NCBI GenBank assembly: GCA_002501655.1
Contig: DANY01000017.1
Span: forward strand, 1 to 54,188
Reading direction: 5' to 3'
Length of the DNA: 54,188 nt
Source: Methanoculleus sp. UBA303
GTDB lineage: Archaea > Halobacteriota > Methanomicrobia > Methanomicrobiales > Methanoculleaceae
Shown here: positions 15,323-22,837 of the stretch, in pieces
Position numbering within the stretch: position 1 is the first letter of the stretch
How the letters are laid out: each line of letters opens with the position of its first letter
Notes under the pieces: generated by a model
What the model was told of the DNA's origin: nothing
The model's input: only the letters and a program-made list of their open reading frames with translations
Databases searched by the model: none
Translations under genes and position numbers: made by a program

Positions 15323-16141
15323 ATGAAACAGATCGCCCTCTACGGGAAGGGTGGAATCGGGAAATCCACTACTGCAGCAAACCTATCGGCAGCACTCGCA
15401 GGGGAAGGGCTCGATATCCTGCAGATCGGCTGCGATCCGAAGCACGACAGTACCCGCATGCTGATGCACGGGACATGGATCCCGACGGTGCTCGACCTCA
15501 TCCGGGAGCGCGGGGACGATAAGATCACCGTCGATGATGTGGTCTATCGAGGCTTCCGGGGGGTGCGCTGTGTGGAGGCCGGCGGCCCTGAACCGGGGAT
15601 CGGGTGCGCTGGACGGGGCATCATCGCAACGTTCCAGCTCCTCGAACGCCTGGATGCCCTCAAAGGCGACGTGATCGTCTACGACGTCCTCGGGGACGTC
15701 GTCTGCGGCGGGTTTGCTATGCCGATGCGGGAAGGATACGCGCAGGAGGTGTATCTGGTCACCTCCGGCGAACTGATGTCGATCTACGCGGCAAATAACA
15801 TTGCAAAGGCCATCGCCCGCCTCTCACGCCGGGTGCGCAGCAGGTGCACGCTCGGCGGCGTTATCTGCAACGCAAAGAATATCGAGGGCGAGCGGGACCT
15901 GGTGGAGGAGTTCGCCCGCCGGATCAACTCCCGCCTCATCGCCTACGTCCCCCGGGACAGGGGGGTGCAGATTGCGGAACTGCACAGGCAGACGGTCGTT
16001 GAATACGCCCCCGGGTCGGACCAGGCGGCGGTCTACGAGGAACTCGGGCGCACGATCTACGGAAACAGAACAACGAGTATCCCCACACCCCTCGAGATGG
16101 ATGAACTCGAATCCTTCGCCCTCGAATTCGTCCAGGTTTGA
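15323..16141 (+). CDS. cfbC: Ni-sirohydrochlorin a,c-diamide reductive cyclase, reductase component CfbC
   Basis: 272 residues, a NifH-like homodimeric ATPase. The P-loop is [10 protein letters not shown] (8-17), and the cluster-binding cysteines are Cys95 (GIGCAGRG) and Cys128 (VVCGGFAMP), which hold one [4Fe-4S] between subunits. With CfbD it catalyses the six-electron ring reduction and lactam-forming step on the way to coenzyme F430, the nickel cofactor of methyl-CoM reductase. The adjacent cfbD overlaps by 41 bases. A nitrogenase NifH is less likely given that partner and the methanogen context. Confidence 0.92.
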   Translation: MKQIALYGKGGIGKSTTAANLSAALAGEGLDILQIGCDPKHDSTRMLMHGTWIPTVLDLIRERGDDKITVDDVVYRGFRGVRCVEAGGPEPGIGCAGRGIIATFQLLERLDALKGDVIVYDVLGDVVCGGFAMPMREGYAQEVYLVTSGELMSIYAANNIAKAIARLSRRVRSRCTLGGVICNAKNIEGERDLVEEFARRINSRLIAYVPRDRGVQIAELHRQTVVEYAPGSDQAAVYEELGRTIYGNRTTSIPTPLEMDELESFALEFVQV

Positions 16142-17174
16142 GGGGTGCACCCTGACCGGAGCGCTCTCGGTGCTCACGGAGGTACGGGACGCCGTCTGCA
16201 TCATCCACGGCCCGTCGGGATGTGCGCACCATAACTTCTCCCTCATCCACGCCACGCTGCTCTCGAACGACCGACTCGAAGTCCCCCGCCTCCTCTCCAC
16301 CCGTCTTACGGAGAACGATATCATATTCGGGGGGGAAGAGGCGCTGGAGAGGACTATAGGACAGGCACTCTCCCTCTCCCCTACACCAGCCTCTATCTTC
16401 GTCCTCTCGACCTGCATCGTCGAGACGATCGGAGACGACACCGCGGGGGTCTGTGCGAAGGCCCGGAGCGTCCCGGTGATCGCCGTGCCGACAGCGGGGT
16501 TCCTCGGCGGGGTTTTTGAGACCGGGATCAAAAACGCCCTCTCAACTGTCGCCTCGCTCGCCCGGCCCATGACCGAGAAGACCCTCTCGGCAAACCTGGT
16601 CGGCGAGAAGAACCTGGAGTACGCCGTCGACGAGAACGCCGCCGAGATCGCACGCCTCCTTGCCCGGCTCGGCATCGAGGTCAACCTCCGGTTCGTGCGG
16701 AGGATCGGGACGGGGGATGTCGGGCGTCTCGGGTCCGCCGCCGTGAACGTCCTCCGGGAACCGGCGCTCCGGCCGGTCGGTGAGGACTTCAAGAGGAGGT
16801 TTGGCACCCCCTACGTAGACTCGTTCCCGGCCGGTCTCGGGGGGACGTGCCGTTTCCTCGAGGAAGTGGGCCGGATCTGCGGCATCGACGCCACGGCCGC
16901 CATCGAAGAGGAGCGCACCTACCAGGCGGAGATGCTCGGGAAGTTCGCCGATATCGCAGGCAGCAGGGTGCAGTTCCGGTCCCCCCACCCCATGTTCGAG
17001 GCTGATCCGGGCGCAGAGACCGTCTGCACCGAGTGCGCCGGGGCCCTTGGCCTCACCGTCGCCCCGGACGGGACCGCTATCCCGCGCCCGTACCCGGCAC
17101 CCGTGGGGACCGCCGGGCTCCGGCGGATGCTGCATGGGTGGAGGGTGCTGATCCGGGGGGAGAGGCGGGGGTGA
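16101..17174 (+). CDS. cfbD: Ni-sirohydrochlorin a,c-diamide reductive cyclase, catalytic component CfbD
   Basis: 357 residues from the ATG at 16101, which lies in the last codons of cfbC in another frame. The open frame runs back to 15801, but that stretch is a shadow of cfbC. It is a NifD-like homodimer-forming protein with cluster-ligand candidates Cys16 (FEGCTLTGA), Cys41 ([10 protein letters not shown]) and Cys105 ([12 protein letters not shown]). It receives electrons from CfbC to reduce the Ni-sirohydrochlorin diamide macrocycle. The 41-base overlap implies coupled translation with cfbC. Confidence 0.9.
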   Translation: MNSNPSPSNSSRFEGCTLTGALSVLTEVRDAVCIIHGPSGCAHHNFSLIHATLLSNDRLEVPRLLSTRLTENDIIFGGEEALERTIGQALSLSPTPASIFVLSTCIVETIGDDTAGVCAKARSVPVIAVPTAGFLGGVFETGIKNALSTVASLARPMTEKTLSANLVGEKNLEYAVDENAAEIARLLARLGIEVNLRFVRRIGTGDVGRLGSAAVNVLREPALRPVGEDFKRRFGTPYVDSFPAGLGGTCRFLEEVGRICGIDATAAIEEERTYQAEMLGKFADIAGSRVQFRSPHPMFEADPGAETVCTECAGALGLTVAPDGTAIPRPYPAPVGTAGLRRMLHGWRVLIRGERRG

Positions 17175-17235
17175 ACTGGGCGGATTGGGTGGTACCCGCC
17201 TATGAGGAGGGGGATTCTCCCCCGCCCCGCCCAAT

Positions 17236-17285
17236 GGCGATAGCCACCATGGTCCACTGCAGGGGGACATACCCGGGGAAGGACC
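17236..17285. repeat. Dispersed 50-bp intergenic repeat, copy 1
   Basis: Begins GGCGATAGCCACC and ends CCCGGGGAAGGACC. By hand alignment, 43 of 50 positions equal those at 54097-54145, with one single-base gap. Both copies are in non-coding DNA. Confidence 0.6.
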
Positions 17286-17477
17286 TGTTTCAGACAATCT
17301 CTTGCATTAGAAAGGCCGATCCCGGGGACAAGCCGGATCCAGCACCACCCTCATCGGGGCCACCAGAAGATGCGAAACCCCCTCCCGGCAAAGAGATTCC
17401 GGGGCGGCCTCAACACGGTATGACAACGAGCAACGCTTTCGCTACCCCACTTGCCCAGCAGGCTCCAGACGATATCA

Positions 17478-17488
17478 TTTAAATATCC
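17478..17488 (+). promoter_or_regulatory. Box A of the UspA gene
   Basis: TTTAAATATCC lies 40-50 bases before the ATG at 17528, allowing a leader of about 20 bases with a GAGAG ribosome-binding site. Confidence 0.55.
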
Positions 17489-17527
17489 AGTGCACAGAGA
17501 AGAGAACACCAGAGAGAGTGCCAGAGT

Positions 17528-18001
17528 ATGTTCGAACGCATCTTGTTTCCAACGGACTTTTCAGTGCCATCCATGAAAGTGCTGGATTACATCCCGGCAC
17601 TGCAGGAGGCGGGAACCCGGGAGGTGGTCCTCGTCCATGTCATCGACCAGAAGGACGTCACGCTGATAGCCTCGGGGGGGCAGGGGTTTCTCGGGACCGT
17701 ATCCGACCAGGAGACCGATACCCAGAGACGACTGCGGGAGGAGATCCAGCACAAGATCATCGATACCCGGCGAGCGCTCGAGAAGCAGGGCGTGAGGGTG
17801 ATCGTCCGGACGCCCGTAGGGAGCCCGGGAAAGGAGATCGTGGCTGCGGCGGATGCGGAGGGGGCCTCCCTCATCGTCATCGGTTCGCACGGCCGGTCGA
17901 ACATCCGTGACCGCCTGCTCGGGACGGTCTCGGAGTATGTGGTCAAAAACGCCCATCAACCCGTCCTGGTCGTCAAGCGGGACACGGTCGCCGGGAAATA
18001 G
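17528..18001 (+). CDS. Universal stress protein, UspA family
   Basis: 157 residues, one Usp domain. The N-terminal strand FERILFPTDFS and the C-terminal ATP-binding motif GSHGRSNIRDRLLGTVSEYVV (G-x2-G-x9-G-S/T type) are typical. It should form a dimer that binds ATP or AMP in the cytoplasm; physiological targets of archaeal Usps are mostly unknown. Its last codons form the left arm of a long hairpin with the intergenic region. Confidence 0.92.
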   Translation: MFERILFPTDFSVPSMKVLDYIPALQEAGTREVVLVHVIDQKDVTLIASGGQGFLGTVSDQETDTQRRLREEIQHKIIDTRRALEKQGVRVIVRTPVGSPGKEIVAAADAEGASLIVIGSHGRSNIRDRLLGTVSEYVVKNAHQPVLVVKRDTVAGK

Positions 18002-18025
18002 CGCTCTTTCTTTTTCCCGGCGACC
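17986..18025. terminator. Bidirectional terminator: 13-bp perfect inverted repeat
   Basis: GGTCGCCGGGAAA (17986-17998) pairs perfectly with TTTCCCGGCGACC (18013-18025) around a 14-base T-rich loop. It separates the convergent UspA and PH-domain genes, and its left arm encodes the last UspA residues. Confidence 0.7.
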
Positions 18026-18038
18026 AGAAAAGGGTCTC

Positions 18039-18623
18039 CTACTTCTCCAGCAGGCTCTCCAGCAACCGCCGGATCGCCCGCAGTTCCTCCACCGTAGCGT
18101 CGGCGGTCAGCGGCTGTTCCGGCTCGCCCCCGACAGCGACCGGCCCGGTCCTCCGCACGAAGTTCATGATCTTCTCCTGGAGGTCCTTTGGGTCCGCTAT
18201 CCCGTTGAGGACAATCTCCGCCCGGGCCTGGGCCGAGTAGCCCGCGGTCTGCACCCGGACCGCCGAGAAGGAGAAGAACCGCATCAGGGGGCCCTGGACG
18301 ATATCGACATTCGTAATCCGGTTGTAGGGGACGATCCCCGTCTGCCGGAACCAGACTCCCCGCTGCCAGGTGATCTCGGTGACGGTGAGCCGGTAGGCGA
18401 TGCTCTCATAGTAGAGGGGAATCCAGTAGACGACGAATACGATGACGGCAAGCACGGGTACAGTGATGACGACAGCGACGGCTGCCGGGCTGAAAAGGAT
18501 GATGGGGGCCAGCCAGGGCACGATGAGGAGGAGGACGGTCAGGACCAGGGACGCGTAGAGGTACGACTGGAACCGTGGCGCCGGTTTGAACGCCTCCCCT
18601 ATACGGAGCGGAGTGAGGAGCAT
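18039..18623 (-). CDS. Membrane protein with bacterial PH domain (bPH2/YdbS type)
   Basis: 194 residues. Two transmembrane helices (about 18-40 and 43-63) are followed by a bPH2 domain including YYESIAYRLTVTEITWQRGVWFRQTGIVPYNRITNVDIVQGP, the hallmark of the DUF304 family. Function is unknown; members are often membrane-surface scaffolds. The C terminus is charged and helical (ATVEELRAIRRLLESLLEK). The GNAT gene lies just upstream on the same strand, and a shared transcript is possible. Confidence 0.85.
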   Translation of the reverse strand: MLLTPLRIGEAFKPAPRFQSYLYASLVLTVLLLIVPWLAPIILFSPAAVAVVITVPVLAVIVFVVYWIPLYYESIAYRLTVTEITWQRGVWFRQTGIVPYNRITNVDIVQGPLMRFFSFSAVRVQTAGYSAQARAEIVLNGIADPKDLQEKIMNFVRRTGPVAVGGEPEQPLTADATVEELRAIRRLLESLLEK

Positions 18624-18640
18624 GCTATCACACCACTATC

Positions 18641-19120
18641 TCAATCCCGACTGATTAAGCCTTCCGGGCATGCCAGATCACTGCGGAGTATGTAGCGATC
18701 GGCCCCCTCACCGAAGTAGGCCGGGCAGAAGTCCACCTCCCGGAACCCGCGTTTCTCATAGAGCACCCGGGCGGCGTGGTTCGACGGCGAGACCGAGAGG
18801 TAGACCTCACCCGCCCCCTGCTCCCGGAGGCTCTCGGTGACGGCAGCGACGAGGTTTTTCCCGAACCCCCGGCGCCGGTGCCGCTCCGCCACCGCCAGCC
18901 GGACAATCCACCCTGTGGCCGGCTGGTGCTGCACGAGAGCCCCGATAGTGTAGCCGACGACTCTCCCCCCATATTCTGCGACGAGGAACGTATCGGGAAA
19001 GAGGACGCCCGCCTGCCGGATGAAGACCTCAGGCTTGCAGTCCGCCGGGCTATTCTCCCGCTCAAGGGCAGAGACCGACTGAAAATCTGGTTCGCGATAC
19101 CCCCTGATCATCAGGTCCAT
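18641..19120 (-). CDS. GNAT-family N-acetyltransferase (RimI-like)
   Basis: 159 residues from the ATG at 19120; a longer frame to 19204 starts within the preceding gene and has atypical composition. The acetyl-CoA-binding motif A is IVRLAVAERHRRRGFGKNLVAAV (R/Q-x2-G-x-G/A as RRRGFGK), followed by YLSVSPSNHAARVLYEKRGFRE, which is characteristic of RimI-type protein N-terminal acetyltransferases. The ATG at 19111 is an alternative start. CTATTTTTAG 25-35 bases upstream may be a box A for a nearly leaderless mRNA. Confidence 0.82.
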   Translation of the reverse strand: MDLMIRGYREPDFQSVSALERENSPADCKPEVFIRQAGVLFPDTFLVAEYGGRVVGYTIGALVQHQPATGWIVRLAVAERHRRRGFGKNLVAAVTESLREQGAGEVYLSVSPSNHAARVLYEKRGFREVDFCPAYFGEGADRYILRSDLACPEGLISRD

Positions 19121-19200
19121 GCCGACGTATTCGTCGTGAAGGCTAAAAATAGGCAGCGGCCCCGGTGCGCATGTAGCCCGGGGCCCTCTGGGACGCAGGC

Positions 19201-19410
19201 TCACTTCTTCTTCGCGCCCGCCTGGAGCATCTCGCGCGCCATCTTATACGTCTCGACCTTGTACTGCATCATCTCGATCCGGTGCTCTTTCATCTTGATG
19301 CGAGACTCGATCATACGGATCATCAATTGCCGCATCTGGTCCTCGTCGAGGAGATCGTACATCTTCTCAAGGAGCATACCGTGGGCGGCGTATCCGCCGT
19401 AATGTGTCAT
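19201..19410 (-). CDS. Small helical protein of unknown function
   Basis: 69 residues, rich in Met, Glu, Arg and Lys and almost entirely helical after residue 12, with heptad-like spacing (LLEKMYDLLDEDQMRQLMIRMIESRIKMKEHRIEMMQYKV). It is probably a coiled-coil dimer. No known family is recognised. A box A-like ATTTTTATG lies near 19471-19484 and a GAGGGGGG ribosome-binding site precedes the ATG, supporting a real gene. Confidence 0.7.
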   Translation of the reverse strand: MTHYGGYAAHGMLLEKMYDLLDEDQMRQLMIRMIESRIKMKEHRIEMMQYKVETYKMAREMLQAGAKKK

Positions 19411-19516
19411 GCAATAACCCCCCTCATACTGGTCTGCCCATAGGGACAGGCCGACACCCCTTGTGCGTGCCGGGTCATAAAAATCTTATGGCGATGTAAC
19501 TTCGCCGCAGGCAGGC

Positions 19517-19885
19517 TTACCGGGAGACCATGAAGGCTCCCCCGTGTTCAGCCCAGTTCTCGGCAGGCGGCTCGTAGAGGACGATACAGATATCATCAGG
19601 CCTGACCCCGGCACCAAGGGTCAGGCGCTCCACGATCGCCCGATAGAGCGCCTCTTTCTTCTCGGCGCTGCGCCCCGGCATGAGGGAGGCCTCGATCAGG
19701 ACTGCGCCATCGGATCGGCCGGGAGGCATCGGGAAGTTCTCCTCCTTCCGCTCACAGAGCCGGATCCAGAGGGCGGCCTCCGGGGTCTGCAGTGTGTCCA
19801 GAAAGGCCTCACGAAGGCTCTCGATAAGTGATTGCCGGTACTCAACCGGCTTTCCGGAACGGATCTCAATCTTGACAAGCGGCAT
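19517..19885 (-). CDS. Tautomerase-superfamily protein
   Basis: 122 residues from the ATG at 19885, which has GGAG eight bases upstream and exposes proline as residue 1 after methionine removal (MPLVKIEI), the catalytic base of the 4-oxalocrotonate tautomerase superfamily. The length is about twice a 4-OT monomer, with two beta-alpha-beta-like halves (2-60 and 65-122), as in the cis-CaaD/MIF-like groups. Substrate is unknown. The orphan CfbD-like gene lies immediately upstream on the same strand (stop at 19975). Confidence 0.75.
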   Translation of the reverse strand: MPLVKIEIRSGKPVEYRQSLIESLREAFLDTLQTPEAALWIRLCERKEENFPMPPGRSDGAVLIEASLMPGRSAEKKEALYRAIVERLTLGAGVRPDDICIVLYEPPAENWAEHGGAFMVSR

Positions 19886-19974
19886 GCATACCATCTCCAG
19901 CGGTAGCCGGGGATCCGGGCGAATCCCCGTTCTCCTGCATGAGTGCTCTGGCACCGGGAGTATTAACGTTTTCC

Positions 19975-21141
19975 TCAGGAGAGGTCCGTGCTCTCGCTTT
20001 CCGGGCGCCGGTTTCGATTGATGCAGGCGTTGAGCACCTCATCCATCAGCCAGAGCACCCCTTCGATTCCGGCCACCGCACGGGAGGAGAGGAGAACCCG
20101 GCCCCGGAGCGGCGGCGTCAGCCCGACGAATGCGGCATTGCTGCAGATCGCCCGCTCGTAGGAGGAGCCAAGGACCAGGTCCGGCTCGGCTTCCCGGATC
20201 ATTCCCCGGATAGTCGAGAAGTCGGCCGTAGGGGTGACGGTGTCATTGCGGGAATCGGGGTCGTTCCTGACAGCGACGCAGGCGATATCCGCACCGAGAT
20301 ACTGCTTCAGGAGTTCTCTCGCAAACATGGCATACGAGCGCCCGGCACAGATCGCCACCCGGGGCGGGTCGAACCTGCGAAGGTACTTGTCGCAGGCCTT
20401 CGTGATCCGGGCATCGGCCCAGGCGATCTCCTCTGTGACCGGCCGGGGATCGATGCCGTCAACCTCGGCGGCAAGTCTCTCGAAGGTCCCGGCGACGGCA
20501 TCGAGGCCCAGGAGCGAGCCGCATTCCGTCCCGACGCCGCTTGCGAGGTCCGGGTTCGTGCCGACGGTGAAGGGTGCCGCACGGTGAGCCGCGGCGTAGC
20601 GGTCCAGGCAGAACGTCGTGGCGACGGTTGCCCCGGCCAGGTTGAGCAGGCGCCGCGCCTCGATGGCGTTTCCCCGGCAGAAGGGGTCGGTGCGGCAGAT
20701 GCCGTCGATGTTGACGCCGGCGGCATCGGGGTCCACCTCCGGCGCGACCTGCTCAAGCGCCCGGCGGTATCCGGCCTCGAGGTCCCCGAGGAACCCCGGG
20801 CTGTCGACGATAATGACCTGCCCATCATGGGCGAGATCGCCGATATCCTCGCCCATGATGGCGGGTACGCAGGTGTTGACCACGGCTATCCGGGAGTACC
20901 GGCCGTCGAGTTCCCGGATCACCTCCTGCAGGCGGGACTCCGTGCCGAAGATGATCTCGTTCTCGACAAGGAACGTACCGTGGATCGGGACCCCGACGAG
21001 AGATGCAGGGTAGAAGTAGCACCCGCTCGAACCGTGGACGATGACGGCGAGGTCCTCGAAACCCGCGAGGCATGCGACCGCCCCGGTCATCGCACAGGGC
21101 CAGAGCGGGTTTTCGCACGGCGTATGCTGGTTGTTTTGCAT
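19975..21141 (-). CDS. Orphan nitrogenase component 1-like protein (CfbD/NifD paralogue)
   Basis: 388 residues. Three cysteines match NifD-fold cluster ligands: Cys16 (LWPCAMTGA), Cys41 (VHGSSGCYFYP) and Cys91 (VNTCVPAIMGEDI). Residues 16-41 are in the same register as CfbD of this window, including the xTGA after the first cysteine and the HGxSGC, and both have a TEN/VEN-x-IIFG segment. It has a complete C-terminal half (CDKYLRRFDPPRVAICAG, LVLGSSYERAI) but no NifH- or NifK-like gene beside it. It may form a homodimer fed by CfbC or act on another substrate. The function is unknown. A box A (21168-21177) lies about 30 bases before the ATG, so it seems to have its own, nearly leaderless transcript. 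Confidence 0.82.
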   Translation of the reverse strand: MQNNQHTPCENPLWPCAMTGAVACLAGFEDLAVIVHGSSGCYFYPASLVGVPIHGTFLVENEIIFGTESRLQEVIRELDGRYSRIAVVNTCVPAIMGEDIGDLAHDGQVIIVDSPGFLGDLEAGYRRALEQVAPEVDPDAAGVNIDGICRTDPFCRGNAIEARRLLNLAGATVATTFCLDRYAAAHRAAPFTVGTNPDLASGVGTECGSLLGLDAVAGTFERLAAEVDGIDPRPVTEEIAWADARITKACDKYLRRFDPPRVAICAGRSYAMFARELLKQYLGADIACVAVRNDPDSRNDTVTPTADFSTIRGMIREAEPDLVLGSSYERAICSNAAFVGLTPPLRGRVLLSSRAVAGIEGVLWLMDEVLNACINRNRRPESESTDLS

Positions 21142-21167
21142 CGGACTACAAGATCATGGCGGTGCGG

Positions 21168-21177
21168 GGATATAAAG
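21168..21177 (-). promoter_or_regulatory. Box A for the orphan CfbD-like gene
   Basis: CTTTATATCC on the minus strand, about 27-36 bases before the ATG at 21141. The resulting mRNA would have a leader of only a few bases. Confidence 0.6.
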
Positions 21178-21187
21178 AACAGCCCTT

Positions 21188-21214
21188 CCCCGGGGACCGG
21201 GAGAAGTCCCGGGG
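21188..21214 (-). terminator. Hairpin downstream of the leuCDB-type operon
   Basis: CCCCGGGGAC (21188-21197) and GTCCCGGGG (21206-21214) form a strong GC stem with an 8-base loop, 23 bases after the last gene of the minus-strand operon. No oligo-T tract follows, so its terminating strength is uncertain. Confidence 0.5.
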
Positions 21215-21236
21215 CCGGAGAGGGCGGACGGCAGCC

Positions 21237-22358
21237 CTACGCCTTCTCCACGAGCGACGCGACGTATCGCCCAACCTCGCTCGTCTTCCTCGCCCCGCCC
21301 ATATCCCGGGTCACGAACCCGTCGAGTATGCTCCGCTCGATTGCCCCAAGAACGGCCGCCGCAGCCTCATGCTCGCCGATGTGGTCGAGGAGCATCGAGC
21401 CCGCCCAAATGGTCGCGAGCGGGTTGGCGACGTCCTGCCCCCGGTACTTCGGCGCAGAGCCGTGGATCGGCTCGAACATAGAGGTGCCCCGGGGGTTGAT
21501 GTTCCCGCCGGGGGCAAGGCCGAGCCCGCCCTGGATCATGGCACCGAGATCGGTTATGATGTCGCCGAACATGTTCGGGGTGACGACGACGTCGAACCAC
21601 TCGGGGTTCTTGACGAACCACATTGTGACAGCGTCCACGAAGTTGAACTCCGTCGCGACGCCCGGGTATTCAACGGCGACTTCGGTGAAGACGTCCCGCC
21701 AGAGGCCGTAGACGTCGGAGAGGACGTTTGCCTTATCGACCGACGTGAGTCTTTTACGCCTCCGGTCGGCCAGGTCGAAGGCGTAGCGGATCGCCCGCTG
21801 TGCGCCCGGCCGGGTGACGACGCCGATCTGGTAGGCGATCTCGTCGGCGTCGGTCTCGACGTCCAGCCCGAATTTGACGTTGTAGATGTCGCGGACGACC
21901 TCGAGCGTCTTTCTCTCCCGCTTCCCGGTAAACCGCGAGCCGATACCGACGTAGAAGTCCTCGGTGTTCTCCCGGACCACGACGAAGTCGATATCCTCCG
22001 GCTTTTTGTTCGCGAGCGGTGTCGTGACCCCTTCAAGGAGTCTGATCGGCCGGAGGTTGATGAACTGGTCGAAGTGGAACCGGATCGCAAGCAGGATGCC
22101 CTTCTCGAGGATCCCGGGCTTCACCCGTTCGTCGCCGATGGCCCCGAAGTAGATCGCCCGGAACTTTGAGAGTTCCCGGATATCCTCCTCGGTGAGGAGG
22201 TCCCCTGTCGCGAGGTAGCGCTCCGCCCCGATATCGAAGTCGGTCCACGCTATGTCGAACCCAAAGCGCTCTCCCGCGGCGTCGAGGACCTCTTTGCCTG
22301 CCGCTACGATCTCGGGGCCGATCCCGTCCCCGCCGATGGCTGCTACTTTGTGCTGCAT
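21237..22358 (-). CDS. leuB: 3-isopropylmalate dehydrogenase-type beta-decarboxylating dehydrogenase
   Basis: 373 residues. NAD-binding and active-site landmarks include GDGIGPEIV, the substrate helix ILLAIRFHFDQFINLRP, VVRENTEDFYVG, the KAN lysine in VDKANVLSD, the metal ligands of PNMFGDIITDLGA and EPIHGSAPKY. In leucine synthesis it oxidises 3-isopropylmalate. Methanogens also have the related AksF acting on homoisocitrates for coenzyme B synthesis, and sequence reading alone cannot exclude that. It is the third gene after leuC and leuD and overlaps leuD by 16 bases. Confidence 0.85.
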   Translation of the reverse strand: MQHKVAAIGGDGIGPEIVAAGKEVLDAAGERFGFDIAWTDFDIGAERYLATGDLLTEEDIRELSKFRAIYFGAIGDERVKPGILEKGILLAIRFHFDQFINLRPIRLLEGVTTPLANKKPEDIDFVVVRENTEDFYVGIGSRFTGKRERKTLEVVRDIYNVKFGLDVETDADEIAYQIGVVTRPGAQRAIRYAFDLADRRRKRLTSVDKANVLSDVYGLWRDVFTEVAVEYPGVATEFNFVDAVTMWFVKNPEWFDVVVTPNMFGDIITDLGAMIQGGLGLAPGGNINPRGTSMFEPIHGSAPKYRGQDVANPLATIWAGSMLLDHIGEHEAAAAVLGAIERSILDGFVTRDMGGARKTSEVGRYVASLVEKA

Positions 22359-22834
22359 GTCTCCACCCGTTCCAAGCCTTTCGCATAGGCCACGAGGCCG
22401 CCGGCCTCGACGATCGTCTGGAGGAAACCGGGGACCGACTCGACGGCGAACTGCTTCCCGTTCACCGCGATAAAGCCCCCGCCGATATCCACCGATACGG
22501 TATCGCCGTCCCGGATCTCACCGGCCTCGGCGCAGATCAGGGGCAGGAGCCCGGTGTTGACGGCGTTTCGGTAGAATATCCGGGCAAAGGACTCTGCGAC
22601 CACGACCCTGATGCCGGCCCCGAGGAGCGCGAGCGGTGCGTGCTCCCGGGAGGAGCCGCACCCGAAGTTGGTGCCCGCCACCACGACGTCGCCTTCCCGT
22701 GCGCCCTTTGCAAACTCATCCCTCGTCCCCTCGAACGCGTGCTTCGCGAGTTCCGCCGGATCGTAGATCGTCAGGAACCTCCCCGGTATGATCGCGTCCG
22801 TATCAATATCGTTGCCAAACTTCCATGCCCGCAT
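22343..22834 (-). CDS. leuD: 3-isopropylmalate dehydratase small subunit
   Basis: 163 residues, the swivel domain of the aconitase family. It has WKFGNDIDTDAIIPGRFLT near the N terminus, whose loop sets substrate choice, and GTNFGCGSSREHAPLALLGAG with the conserved SREH. It pairs with the LeuC-type large subunit encoded three bases upstream. The loop here reads GRFLTIYDP, and by eye I cannot decide between isopropylmalate and homoaconitate specificity. The next gene overlaps by 16 bases. Confidence 0.88.
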   Translation of the reverse strand: MRAWKFGNDIDTDAIIPGRFLTIYDPAELAKHAFEGTRDEFAKGAREGDVVVAGTNFGCGSSREHAPLALLGAGIRVVVAESFARIFYRNAVNTGLLPLICAEAGEIRDGDTVSVDIGGGFIAVNGKQFAVESVPGFLQTIVEAGGLVAYAKGLERVETCSTK

Positions 22835-22837
22835 GGG

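Larger units (their letters stand above)
17175..17527. other. 353-bp intergenic region with hairpins and one copy of a dispersed repeat
   Basis: After cfbD come nested inverted elements: GGGGGA/CTCCCCC around 17209-17223, flanked by ATTGGG and CCCAAT. These are likely a terminator. Positions 17236-17285 match another segment at 54097-54145. A box A (TTTAAATATCC, 17478-17488) precedes the UspA gene. No protein-coding gene is convincing here. Confidence 0.5.

Noticed and set aside
15801..16100. Extension of cfbD upstream to 15801
   Set aside because: It lies wholly inside cfbC in another frame with low-complexity composition; known CfbD proteins start close to the FEGC motif, supporting 16101.
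15323..17174. Possibility that cfbC and cfbD are nitrogenase nifH/nifD
   Set aside because: No nifK, nifE, nifN or nifB nearby, and the two-gene overlap and short NifD-like protein match CfbC/CfbD of F430 synthesis.
19939..21711. 590-residue open frame on the plus strand opposite the CfbD-like and leuB genes
   Set aside because: It is antisense to two well-supported genes, crosses their boundary and has the Arg/Gly/Asp/Pro-rich composition typical of shadow frames in GC-rich DNA.
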